Source: Myxococcales bacterium
GTDB lineage: Bacteria > Myxococcota_A > Polyangia > Palsa-1104
Assembly (NCBI GenBank): GCA_003170275.1
Contig: PNAM01000053.1
Location: forward strand, 1-64,000
Direction: 5' to 3'
DNA length: 64,000 nucleotides
Shown: positions 51,238 through 59,206 of the stretch, piece by piece
Numbering within the stretch: position 1 is the first letter of the stretch
Layout of the letters: the number at the start of each line of letters is the position of its first letter
Notes under the pieces: model-generated
Databases searched by the model: none
What the model saw: only the letters and a program-made list of their open reading frames with translations
What the model was told of the DNA's origin: nothing
Position numbers and translations under genes: made by a program

Positions 51238-52341
51238 GTGTGGACGTTTGGCGCGCGAGCCGCTAGGCTCTCCCGGTTGGACGACTCGCCGGTCAAGTTC
51301 TCCCCTGGTTCCTTTCAAGCCGCGTTGCGGCGGCGCGTCGAGCATCATCTCGCACCGACGGGAGCGGGCGGCTTCGACGATCCGCGCCTGTACGCCAAGG
51401 CGGTGCTGATCCTCGGCTGGTTCGTGGTTTCCTACGTCTTGCTGGTGTTCGTCGCGACCAGTTGGACCGCCGCGCTGCTGCTCTCGCTGTCCCTCGGGTT
51501 CGCCGGCGCCGGGATCGGGTTCAACCTGATGCACGACGGCAGCCACGGCGCCTGCTCGCGCCATCCGTGGATCAACCGGGCGATGGCCCTGTCGCTCGAG
51601 CTGCTCGGCGGCAGCTCGTACATCTGGAAGTGGAAGCACAACGTCGTCCACCACACCTACCCGAACCTGGGCGGCGTCGACGACGATCTCGAGATCGGCC
51701 CGTGGGTGCGGATCGCGCCGCATCAGCCGCAACGGGCGATCCACCGCTACCAGCAGTTCTACATGTGGATGCTCTTCGGGCTGTTGCCCTTCAAGTGGTA
51801 CCTGCTCGACATTCGCAACTACCGGCGCGGCCACGTCGGCCGCCAGCGCTTCCCCAAGGACGACAAGACCGAACGGGCGGTGTTCGTCGCCGGAAAGATC
51901 CTGCTGCCGGTGTGGGCGCTGGTGATTCCGCTCACGCGCCACTCTCCGTTGATCGTCCTCCTGTTCACCTTCACTTCCCTGTTCACGATCGGCTTCGTGC
52001 TCTCGGTGACCTTCCTGCTCGCGCATTGCGTCGAGGACGCCCAGTGCGCGTCGCTCCCCGAGTCGCGGCGCGTGGCGTCCGAGTGGGCGGTGCACCAGGT
52101 CGAGACCGCGGTCGATTTCGCGCCTCGCAACAGTCTCCTCTCGTGGTACCTGGGCGGGCTCAACTTCCAGATCGAGCACCACCTGTTTCCGCACCTCAGC
52201 CACGTGCACTATCCCAAGATCGCGCCCATCGTCCGCGAGGTGTGCAACGAGTTCGGCGTGCGCTACTCGGTGAGCCCGACGTTCGGCTCGGCCATCAGCG
52301 CCCACTTTCGCTGGCTGCGCCTGATGGGCAGGCCGGTTTGA
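51238..52341 (+). CDS. membrane fatty-acid desaturase (QIEHH type)
   Basis: A 367-residue membrane protein with three histidine boxes: HDGSHG (HxxxH), HNVVHH (HxxHH) and QIEHHLFPH (QxxHH). The third box with Gln is the front-end type, seen in enzymes that desaturate near the carboxyl end. Four membrane helices are visible. It is likely to make polyunsaturated or position-specific acids in a phospholipid. GTG 51238 follows AGGGGA closely; TTG 51277 is a possible alternative. Its stop overlaps the start of the CDP-alcohol transferase (TGATG), so both are coupled. Confidence 0.85.
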   Translation: MWTFGARAARLSRLDDSPVKFSPGSFQAALRRRVEHHLAPTGAGGFDDPRLYAKAVLILGWFVVSYVLLVFVATSWTAALLLSLSLGFAGAGIGFNLMHDGSHGACSRHPWINRAMALSLELLGGSSYIWKWKHNVVHHTYPNLGGVDDDLEIGPWVRIAPHQPQRAIHRYQQFYMWMLFGLLPFKWYLLDIRNYRRGHVGRQRFPKDDKTERAVFVAGKILLPVWALVIPLTRHSPLIVLLFTFTSLFTIGFVLSVTFLLAHCVEDAQCASLPESRRVASEWAVHQVETAVDFAPRNSLLSWYLGGLNFQIEHHLFPHLSHVHYPKIAPIVREVCNEFGVRYSVSPTFGSAISAHFRWLRLMGRPV

Positions 52342-53102
52342 TGGCCACCGCGCTCCCCGCGCTGTTCATCGCCGGCTTCATCGTCTTCGTCGCCCGTTGC
52401 GCGATCTACGGCATGCCGCGCAGCCCGCGCATCGACAAGCTGGCCGCTTCGCGCCTGGTGCCGCGCGTGATCCTCGAGTACGGCTACTGGTTCCTCGGCC
52501 TGCCGGTGCGCTTTTTGGTCGCGCTCGACGTCAGCCCCAACTCGATCACTCTCAGCTCGCTGGTGTTCGCGTCCAGCGCGGGCGTGCTGTTCGCCGAGGG
52601 GCGCTTCGGGCCGGGCGGCTGGATGCTGTTCGCCGCGCACACCGCCGACGCGCTCGACGGCATGGTGGCGCGCGCCACCGGCGTGTCCTCGAGCCGCGGC
52701 GCGTTTCTCGACGCGCTGGTCGACCGCTACGCGGACTTCGCGTTCTATCTGGGACCGATGTGGTACTTCCGCGATCAGCCGGTGCCACTCGCGCTGGCGG
52801 TCTCGGCGCTGATCGGCTCGTCGGTGATGGGCTACGCGCGCGCCAAGGGCGAAGCGGTCGGCATCGATCCCAACGTCGGCTGGATGGCGCGTCACGAGCG
52901 CGGCGTGGTGCTCGGCTGCGCGACGGTGCTCGCGCCGATCGTCTCGCCCTACCTGGTGTGGGTCGGCCTGGGCTCGATCGGCCTGTTCACCAACATCACC
53001 GCCATCTGGCGCGCCGTGTACGTGATGAACCGCATGAAACCGGCCGTGCCCGTCGTCGATGCGGTCGACGAGACGCAGCCCGATCCGCGCGGCAACGTGT
53101 AG
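52341..53102 (+). CDS. CDP-alcohol phosphatidyltransferase family protein
   Basis: A 253-residue membrane protein. It has the CDP-alcohol phosphotransferase signature D-x2-D-G-x2-A-R-x8-G-x3-D-x3-D in full (DALDGMVAR, then G-AFL-D-ALV-D), so it should catalyse transfer of a phospho-alcohol from a CDP-linked donor. About six helices are visible. Substrates could be glycerol-3-phosphate, inositol, or serine. Coupling to the desaturase gene points to making a specialised phospholipid, which is inference. An 8-bp inverted repeat (53103-53139) after the stop may be its terminator. Confidence 0.8.
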   Translation: MATALPALFIAGFIVFVARCAIYGMPRSPRIDKLAASRLVPRVILEYGYWFLGLPVRFLVALDVSPNSITLSSLVFASSAGVLFAEGRFGPGGWMLFAAHTADALDGMVARATGVSSSRGAFLDALVDRYADFAFYLGPMWYFRDQPVPLALAVSALIGSSVMGYARAKGEAVGIDPNVGWMARHERGVVLGCATVLAPIVSPYLVWVGLGSIGLFTNITAIWRAVYVMNRMKPAVPVVDAVDETQPDPRGNV

Positions 53103-53139
53103 CTCGCCAGCCCACGCGGGCGACGATTCCACTGGCGAG
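53103..53139 (+). terminator. hairpin after the lipid operon
   Basis: CTCGCCAG (53103-53110) pairs with CTGGCGAG (53132-53139), leaving a 21-nt loop. It follows the TAG stop directly. There is no T run, so it is a weak candidate. Confidence 0.3.
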
Positions 53140-53284
53140 TGTAGCTTCGCGGGCAACGCGCGAGCGCAGACGGCGACGTCGTAGCTGCGCGAATCGCGCG
53201 TGATCTCACGGCTGCGTTCGCGCGGCACGACCGGTGCAATGCCGGCGCGCGTCTCCATCAACCCGCCCACAGAGAGAGAACCCC

Positions 53285-55126
53285 ATGACTTCGACCGCCA
53301 AGTCTCGTTCATTTGGATTGCTCGCGCTGCTGTTCGCCGCTGCGGGCGGATGCGCGCCAACGGATCTGCAAGGTGAGCCGATCCCCGGCGACGATCGTGC
53401 CGAGCTGTACCAGGGCAGCGGCGTCACGCTGTGGCCCAAGGGCGTGGCGCCCGTCTGCTACAGCACCACCGACGGCAACAACCAGTCGCTGCTGACGCAG
53501 GCGCAGAACATCGTCAACGTCTACGGCTGGCCGGCCGTGGCCAACGTCTCGTTCCCCGGGTGGGCCGCGTGCGGCGCGAATCCGTCGCCGAGCAGCGGGC
53601 AGATCCGCATCCACTTCGCCAGCGGCTCCAACGGCAACACCTCGCGCGAAGGCGCAGGCGGCTCGCAGTTCACCGACGTCACGCTCGCCAACGACGCCAC
53701 CGCGCAGCACTTCCAGTACGAGGTGCTCCACGAGCTCGGCCACGCGCTCGGCTGGGACCATGAGCAGCAGCGGCCGGACAACTACCCCACCGGACCGTCG
53801 GGAGCCGAAAAGTACTGCACCAAGAATCAGGTGGGCCAGGGCGAAGATCAGACCGGCACGGATCGCACCAGCTACTTCGACACGCAGTCGATCATGAGCT
53901 ACTGCACCGGCTGGTCGTGGATGCTCAGCCCCGGCGACGTGGCCGGCGTGCAGGACGCCTACGGCTTGCGGACGCCGACGGTGAACGGCCAGAACAGCAG
54001 CAACGCCGCGGCGTCGCGCACGGCCAACAACCTGGACACGTTCTTCGCGCACAACGACGGCAGCATCTGGACCTCGTACTGGTACAACGGGCTCAACACG
54101 TCGAGCTGGCCGACCTTCCAGCTGCCCGGCGCCGGCCCGGGCACGGCTCCCAAGTGGGCGCCGATCGCCACCGTGTCCCGCTCGGCGAGCAACCTCGACC
54201 TCTTCTACGTGAGCCCGACCGGCGCGATCAACACCTCGTACTGGTACTCGACCAGCGGCTGGGGCTCGACCGTGCTGCCGGGCACCGCCGGCCTGGCGAC
54301 GCCGGGCGCGCAGATCGCCGCGGTGTCCTCCTCGCCGGGCGCGCTCGACGTGCTGTACGCCGGCAAGGACAAGAACCTCTACTGGAGCCACTGGTCGGGT
54401 CAGTGCAGCGGCTCGGCCACGCAGTGCGGCTGGCAGAGCCCGGTCAAGGTGGTCTCGAACGGCACGGTTCCGGTCGGGGCGGCGATCACGGCCGTCGCGC
54501 GCACCGCGGATCGGCTCGACGTGTTCTACATCGAGAGCGACGGCGTGCCGCACACCTCGGCGTGCTACGGCTTCGGCGCGAGCGGCGCCGGCTCGTGCAC
54601 CGCGGGCAACTGGAGCAACTTCAAGCTGGCGACCTCGGCGTCGTGCGCGGCGACTCCCGGCGGCAACATCGCGGCGACCGCGCGCACGGCCAACAACATC
54701 GACATCTTCTACGTCAACAAGCAGGAGGCGATCTGCACCAGTTACTGGTCGCCGGTGGCCGGCTGGAACAGCTTCCCGCTCACGGCGAACAACACGCTGG
54801 CGAGCTGGTCGTCGATCGCGGCGGTGACGCGCACGCCGGGCAACCTCGATCTGTTCTGGATGGGCACCAACGCGCAGGGCACGGGCGAGATGCACACCGC
54901 GTTCTGGGCCGCCGGCGGAAGCTGGGGACAGATCGATCTCGGCGGGCCGTACGGCGGCGTCGGCATCCCCGGCGGCGTGATGGGCGCAGCGGCGCGCACG
55001 TCGAACAACCTCGACATCTTCGCGCCGGGCGTGCTGCTGTTCACCAACCAGTTCACCTCGCTCACCACGTCGTACTGGTACACGGGCGCGCGCAACTGGA
55101 CCACCTATCAGAACGACAGCTACTAG
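53285..55126 (+). CDS. astacin-like metalloprotease with seven-bladed PLL-type lectin propeller
   Basis: A 613-residue lipoprotein (AAGGC, lipid Cys ~23). The protease domain (~45-235) has the zinc motif His149-Glu150-x2-His153-x2-Gly156-x2-His159 (HELGHALGWDHEQQRPDN), the astacin HExxR-x-D extension, and a Met-turn SIMSYCTG. From ~245, seven units of ~50 residues repeat (A/S)RTANNLDxFF, then x-(T)SYW, ending in a Trp or Tyr; seven blades fit the Photorhabdus-type PLL lectin fold, which binds fucose or methylated sugars. A protease aimed by a lectin at glycoproteins or prey surfaces is inferred. ATG 53285 follows a purine-rich GAGAGAGAA. Confidence 0.85.
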   Translation: MTSTAKSRSFGLLALLFAAAGGCAPTDLQGEPIPGDDRAELYQGSGVTLWPKGVAPVCYSTTDGNNQSLLTQAQNIVNVYGWPAVANVSFPGWAACGANPSPSSGQIRIHFASGSNGNTSREGAGGSQFTDVTLANDATAQHFQYEVLHELGHALGWDHEQQRPDNYPTGPSGAEKYCTKNQVGQGEDQTGTDRTSYFDTQSIMSYCTGWSWMLSPGDVAGVQDAYGLRTPTVNGQNSSNAAASRTANNLDTFFAHNDGSIWTSYWYNGLNTSSWPTFQLPGAGPGTAPKWAPIATVSRSASNLDLFYVSPTGAINTSYWYSTSGWGSTVLPGTAGLATPGAQIAAVSSSPGALDVLYAGKDKNLYWSHWSGQCSGSATQCGWQSPVKVVSNGTVPVGAAITAVARTADRLDVFYIESDGVPHTSACYGFGASGAGSCTAGNWSNFKLATSASCAATPGGNIAATARTANNIDIFYVNKQEAICTSYWSPVAGWNSFPLTANNTLASWSSIAAVTRTPGNLDLFWMGTNAQGTGEMHTAFWAAGGSWGQIDLGGPYGGVGIPGGVMGAAARTSNNLDIFAPGVLLFTNQFTSLTTSYWYTGARNWTTYQNDSY

Positions 55127-55521
55127 CCGCCGTCTCTCTCCTCGCGCAAACAAGTTAAAAAGTTAAGTCCGCTCGTTATCTCTTCCTCCGGGCAGGGCTG
55201 TCGCTCGGTCTCGCGCCAGCGCTGCCCGCAACACGTGCACTCCTCTCCCGCCGGCATCAGCTCCTGGCCGATGCAATTGGGGCAAGAGCGGCCGTCGTTA
55301 ACAAGACTTTACATGTTCATTCGTCTTGATCCGCATCGGTTTCCGGTGTCGCGGCACAAAGGACGTCGAGGTAACTGCAACGGCTTCTGCGTCGACCTGC
55401 AGAGCGGCACGCAGAACTGCGGCGCGTGCGGCTCCGCCTGTGCGCCCGGCCAGGGCTGCGTCGCGGGCAAGTGCCAGTGAGGTGATCCCGCGCGCAGCTG
55501 TTTAATGGTAAAGCTCTGACC
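55127..55521. pseudogene. relic zone with a Cys-rich repeat fragment
   Basis: The plus-strand frame at 55235-55480 ends GNCNGFCVDLQSGTQNCGACGSACAPGQGC, one unit of the Cys-rich repeat common in myxobacterial surface proteins, but lacks a signal peptide and start. On the minus strand, 55123-55257 encodes 44 residues starting MPAGEECTCCGQRW, and the open frame continues upstream through SCPNCIGQEL with no start, a possible broken zinc ribbon. An AT-rich AAGTTAAAAAGTTAAG lies at 55151-55166. The stretch seems to be a decayed junction. Confidence 0.35.
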
Positions 55522-56067
55522 GTGAGCTGGCGGCAGCGTGCGGTGGCGGCCCTGGCCGCGTGCTATCTCGGGTGCATCTGGCTCGACGCCATCGGCACCG
55601 GGATCCCCAACCACCTCCTGCCCGGCCCGGCGCGGATCTTCGTGCAGGTGGCGCAGCTGTTCCCCTACGCGGCCGTCGAGGTGACCGACTTTCGCGCGCG
55701 CGGTTATCGCTGCAGCACGAAGAAGTTCGAGGAGCTCGACCTCGCGCCCTACTTTCCCATCCACTCGGGCGACAAGGAGGGGCGCTTCGACCGCGCGATG
55801 TTCTTCTATCTCAAGCAGCGCGAGGTGAAGGAGGCGCTCGACCAGTACATCGCCGGCGCCGAGGGACGGCGCGGCCCCGAGTACGCGCTCGGCGGCGTGA
55901 TGCTGCTCAGCCTGCGCTGGCCGATCCCCGCGCTGGGCGCGAGCGAGGAGCGCTACCGGCGCATTCCGCTCGAGGACGTGCCGCGCTCGGTCGAGCGGCA
56001 CTTCTGGTACGTCACCTCGATCGCCGAGCGCGAGCGTCGCTGCGGGGAGAATCCGGTCACGCCATGA
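55522..56067 (+). CDS. envelope protein paired with an HTTM-type membrane protein
   Basis: A 181-residue protein with one N-terminal helix (~8-28, containing AACYLGCIWLDAIG) then a soluble domain (EVTDFRARGYRCSTKKFEELDLAPYFPIHSGDKEGRFDRAMFFYLKQREVKEALDQYIAG). No catalytic motif is recognised; the family usually stands next to HTTM-domain membrane proteins, as here. Start GTG 55522 is used, since it begins the membrane helix. It overlaps the next gene by ATGA. Confidence 0.6.
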   Translation: MSWRQRAVAALAACYLGCIWLDAIGTGIPNHLLPGPARIFVQVAQLFPYAAVEVTDFRARGYRCSTKKFEELDLAPYFPIHSGDKEGRFDRAMFFYLKQREVKEALDQYIAGAEGRRGPEYALGGVMLLSLRWPIPALGASEERYRRIPLEDVPRSVERHFWYVTSIAERERRCGENPVTP

Positions 56068-56990
56068 TCGAGCGCTGGCGACGTTGGCTCGCGCAGCCAC
56101 AGCCGGTCGAGCGGCTGGAGCTGTTGCGCATCGCGCTCCCGCTGGTGATCCTCGGCTTTCTCTCGACGCGGCTTCAGCACGCCGACTATTGGCTGAGCCC
56201 GGTCGGCTTCCAGGTGCCGCGCCTCCCCGCGGGCGATTGGCGCCAGCCGCTGTACCTGCCGCCGCTGCCGCCGTGGCTGGCGTGGACCGTGGCGGCGGCG
56301 ACGGTGACCTCGGGTCTGGCGGTGGCCGCCGGGCTGCGCACGCGCGCGGCGACCGCCACCTTCGCGCTGTTGCTCTTGTACCTGGTGCTGGCCGATCGGC
56401 TGGAGACCTTCACCGTCACCAAGCTGGCGCCGGCGCTGGTGCTCGCGCTGTGCCTGAGCCCGGCGGGTGCGCGCTACGGCGTCGACGCGTGGCTGCGCCG
56501 GCGACGGCAACCGGACGCGCCGCTGGTCACGCAGGTGCCGGGCGCGAGCATCCGGTTCTTCCAGCTCTTGCTGGTGGTGCTGTACTCGGGTTCGGGGATC
56601 GCCAAGCTGCGTGGCGACTGGCTGTCGGGCCCGGTCTTGTGGACCCACGTGCACGACAGCTACCAGACCGCGGTCACCTGGTTCTTCATCCGCGTGTTTC
56701 CAGGTTGGCTGTGGCGCGTCCTGCAATGGGCGACGCTCGCGTTCGAGGTGGGCGCGCCGGTCTGGTTCTCGCTGCGCGCGACCCGCACTGCGGCGCTGTT
56801 CGCCGGGCTCGGCATGCACGCGTTCATTGGCCTGATGTTCGGGCCGGTGGTGTGGTTCGCGCTGCTCATGAGCACGCTGCTCCTCGCCAGCTTCGCCCCC
56901 GAGCGGTGGCTGCGGGCCGCGCCGCCCCCCGAGCAACGCGCCGCGTCGGCGCGCCACAATCGGCCACCGACGGCCACAAAGCGAAAATAG
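56064..56990 (+). CDS. HTTM/DoxX-like multi-helix membrane protein
   Basis: A 308-residue polytopic protein with about eight helices. The elements ELLRIALPLVILGFLSTRLQHADYW, RFFQLLLVVLYSGSGIAKLRGDWLSG and GMHAFIGLMFG match the HTTM domain of vitamin K-dependent gamma-carboxylase-like membrane proteins, although the catalytic Lys and His pattern is not clearly seen. The tail is Arg/Pro-rich. Translational coupling with the preceding gene suggests a two-protein membrane complex whose substrate is unknown. Confidence 0.7.
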   Translation: MIERWRRWLAQPQPVERLELLRIALPLVILGFLSTRLQHADYWLSPVGFQVPRLPAGDWRQPLYLPPLPPWLAWTVAAATVTSGLAVAAGLRTRAATATFALLLLYLVLADRLETFTVTKLAPALVLALCLSPAGARYGVDAWLRRRRQPDAPLVTQVPGASIRFFQLLLVVLYSGSGIAKLRGDWLSGPVLWTHVHDSYQTAVTWFFIRVFPGWLWRVLQWATLAFEVGAPVWFSLRATRTAALFAGLGMHAFIGLMFGPVVWFALLMSTLLLASFAPERWLRAAPPPEQRAASARHNRPPTATKRK

Positions 56991-57119
56991 CTGTCCCGCT
57001 CCCGTCGACCCCGCGACCGGCGCCGGCTCGCTGCTCAGCACCACCAGCGTCCAGTTCTGGGGCGCCGGAATGTCCCCCGACGTGCCCGCCAACACCTGCC
57101 CATAGGGTACAGTGCCGGG

Positions 57120-58586
57120 ATGCGAATTCCTGGTGTTGCCCTTTGCTTGATGTTTGCGGCCTGCTCGAGCCCTGCCAGCGCCCCGTCGGACATGGGCGCC
57201 GACTTCGCCATCGCTCCGCTCACGCTCTTGCAGGCGTGCACGGACTCGATCGCCGATGTGTACACGCTGCCCGCCGGGTTGCCGCCGTACGACGCGACGC
57301 ACCGCGGGGACGTGGTGCGCTGCGCGCTCGACCAACGAATGGGCTCGGACAAGCTCAATGCGCAGGCGACCGCGCTCGGGTACACCGGCCCGGCGCTGCC
57401 CAGCGGCGCCACCATCTATCGCATCACCTACCGGACCGAGCGCATCGCGGTGAACGGAGCGCCGGCGCCCGAAGGGCTGTCCTCCGCGCTGCTGTTGGTG
57501 CCGTCGGTGCCACACAAGACCGGCGCGTTGGCCGTCTACTCCCATCCGTCGATCGGGGTCGCGGACGGCTGCGCGCTCACGCGCGTGAGCCTCTCCGCTG
57601 CGAGCGACGGCAGCGACGTGGTGCGCGCGCCGATCCTGGCGATGGCCGGCTATGGCTGGACGGTGATCGCGCCCGACCAGGCCGGGTTCGGCTTCAACGC
57701 TCCGCCCGGCTGGTCGGTCGCCGAGGACGAGGCCCACAGCCTGCTCGATGCCACCCGCGCCGCGAAGGGCCTGCTGCCGGCGGCGATGCTGCCCGACCCG
57801 GTGGTGATGGTGGGTCACTCCCAGGGTGGTCACGGGGTTCTGTCGGCGCACTCTTTTGCCGCCACCTACGGAATGTCGGGCCACCTGGTCGGAGTGGCGG
57901 GAATGGCGCCGTTGTGGATCAGCGCGCTGGCCTGGGGCGCCGGCCTCTCGCCGCTGGCGCAGTTCAACACCACGGACAACGCCTACTTCATCGAATACAT
58001 CCTCGATTATTTCTACTCTCACGGCGAGCTCTACGACGGGCCGGGCGGCGGAGTGGCGATGCTGATCGCGGCCAAGCGCGCGCAGGCGAAGACGCTCGTG
58101 ACCACCACCTGCCTGGACGACTTCGCGATGCAGCTCCCGTCGCTGGGACATACGCCGGCGGACTTCTTCGATCCGGCGTTCGTCAGCTCGCTCGGGCAGT
58201 GCGGGGTCGGGTTGACCGACTGCAGCGACTCGCCGGCCTCGATCTGGCTGCCGCGCTTTTTGGCCGATCGCCCGGTGCTGGCGCCGAACGGCGCGCCGGT
58301 GGTGCTGTGGTACGGCGGCATGGACACCACCATCGCGCCCGGGTACGCGCAATGTGAGCTCGACAAGCTGACGCGCGACCGCGTCGGGCCGCCGGTGGCC
58401 ACCTATCCGCTCACCGTGTGCGGCGATCCCGGTTCGATCCACACCGAGATTGCCCGCCGCAACATCACCTGGGTGAACCAGTGGATCGGCGCGCGCGCCA
58501 CCGGCGACAGCGAGCCCGCCGCCTGTGCCCCGCCCGATCAGCCCGACGGCGGCACCGCCTGTTCGACCCCCCCCGCAAACCAGTAG
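57120..58586 (+). CDS. secretory lipase-like alpha/beta-hydrolase lipoprotein
   Basis: A 488-residue lipoprotein (FAAC, lipid Cys ~15). The catalytic nucleophile is Ser234 in VGHSQGGHG; YGGMDTTIAP supplies the Asp and GSIHTEIARRNITW the His. The order and length fit the LIP (fungal-type secretory lipase) family in bacteria. Eight cysteines may pair. TACAGT six bases before ATG could be a -10, so the transcript may be leaderless. The C-terminal Asp/Pro-rich tail has no motif. Confidence 0.8.
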   Translation: MRIPGVALCLMFAACSSPASAPSDMGADFAIAPLTLLQACTDSIADVYTLPAGLPPYDATHRGDVVRCALDQRMGSDKLNAQATALGYTGPALPSGATIYRITYRTERIAVNGAPAPEGLSSALLLVPSVPHKTGALAVYSHPSIGVADGCALTRVSLSAASDGSDVVRAPILAMAGYGWTVIAPDQAGFGFNAPPGWSVAEDEAHSLLDATRAAKGLLPAAMLPDPVVMVGHSQGGHGVLSAHSFAATYGMSGHLVGVAGMAPLWISALAWGAGLSPLAQFNTTDNAYFIEYILDYFYSHGELYDGPGGGVAMLIAAKRAQAKTLVTTTCLDDFAMQLPSLGHTPADFFDPAFVSSLGQCGVGLTDCSDSPASIWLPRFLADRPVLAPNGAPVVLWYGGMDTTIAPGYAQCELDKLTRDRVGPPVATYPLTVCGDPGSIHTEIARRNITWVNQWIGARATGDSEPAACAPPDQPDGGTACSTPPANQ

Positions 58587-58624
58587 CCCAACTTCCAAAA
58601 ATGCGTATGATGCCCCCCTAAACC

Positions 58625-58882
58625 GTGAGGCAAGCTTTGCAAAAGGAAGAAAAAGGCGTGGGCAGCCCGCTCGGAAGGCCGCTCGAAGTCGAGGTCCGGG
58701 ACAGTCTGGAAAAGGCGATGAAGCTGCTCAAGATGAAGATGTCCAAAGAGGGCATCCTTCAAGAGGTCAAGCGTCGTCGTTTCTACGAGAAGCCCAGCGT
58801 CAAGAAGAAGCGCAAGATGCGTGAGGCGCGCAAGCGGCGTCGTCGTGACGCCAAGCGGAGCGGCGGCGGGTTCGTGAAATAG
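58625..58882 (+). CDS. rpsU: 30S ribosomal protein S21
   Basis: Eighty-five residues with the S21 core: RPLEVEVRDSLEKAMKLLKMK, EGILQEVKRRRFYEKPS and the basic tail VKKKRKMREARKRRRRD. S21 belongs to the small ribosomal subunit near the platform and affects initiation. The annotated GTG 58625 gives about 18 extra residues before the conserved core; a later GTG near 58659 would also fit. The C-terminal GGGFVK extension is lineage-like. Confidence 0.9.
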   Translation: MRQALQKEEKGVGSPLGRPLEVEVRDSLEKAMKLLKMKMSKEGILQEVKRRRFYEKPSVKKKRKMREARKRRRRDAKRSGGGFVK

Positions 58883-58890
58883 CCGCGATC

Positions 58891-59202
58891 GTGGTCGCTT
58901 CGGCGATCGGGGGCCAGGCGCTCGAGGGCGCCGAGCCCCTTTTAGAACGGCTCGATCTACCCGAGGCCGCGCTGGCCAATCTGGCGCGCCTCGCGGGGGT
59001 TGGTGAGGAGGCCTTTGCTTGCGCCGGTGGATGGGCCGCGCGCGTGGAGCTGGCCGGGACCGCGCTGCTGGTGCGCGGCGACGAAACGAGCTGGGCGCTG
59101 CTCTTGCCGCCCGGCGCGGATGACGACGACGCGATGCTGACGGCCAGGAAGCTGCACGCGCTGCTCGGCGAGCAGGCCGACGGGTGGGATCTCGATCGCT
59201 GA
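58891..59202 (+). CDS. small protein of unknown function
   Basis: A 103-residue protein beginning at GTG 58891, nine bases after rpsU. The sequence (GAEPLLERLDLPEAALANLARLAGVGEEAFACAGGW, then LLVRGDETSWALLLPPGADDDD) looks like a small alpha/beta protein, but I recognise no family. The short gap suggests it is co-expressed with S21. It is convergent with the response regulator, with four bases between the stop codons. Confidence 0.5.
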   Translation: MVASAIGGQALEGAEPLLERLDLPEAALANLARLAGVGEEAFACAGGWAARVELAGTALLVRGDETSWALLLPPGADDDDAMLTARKLHALLGEQADGWDLDR

Positions 59203-59206
59203 GCGG

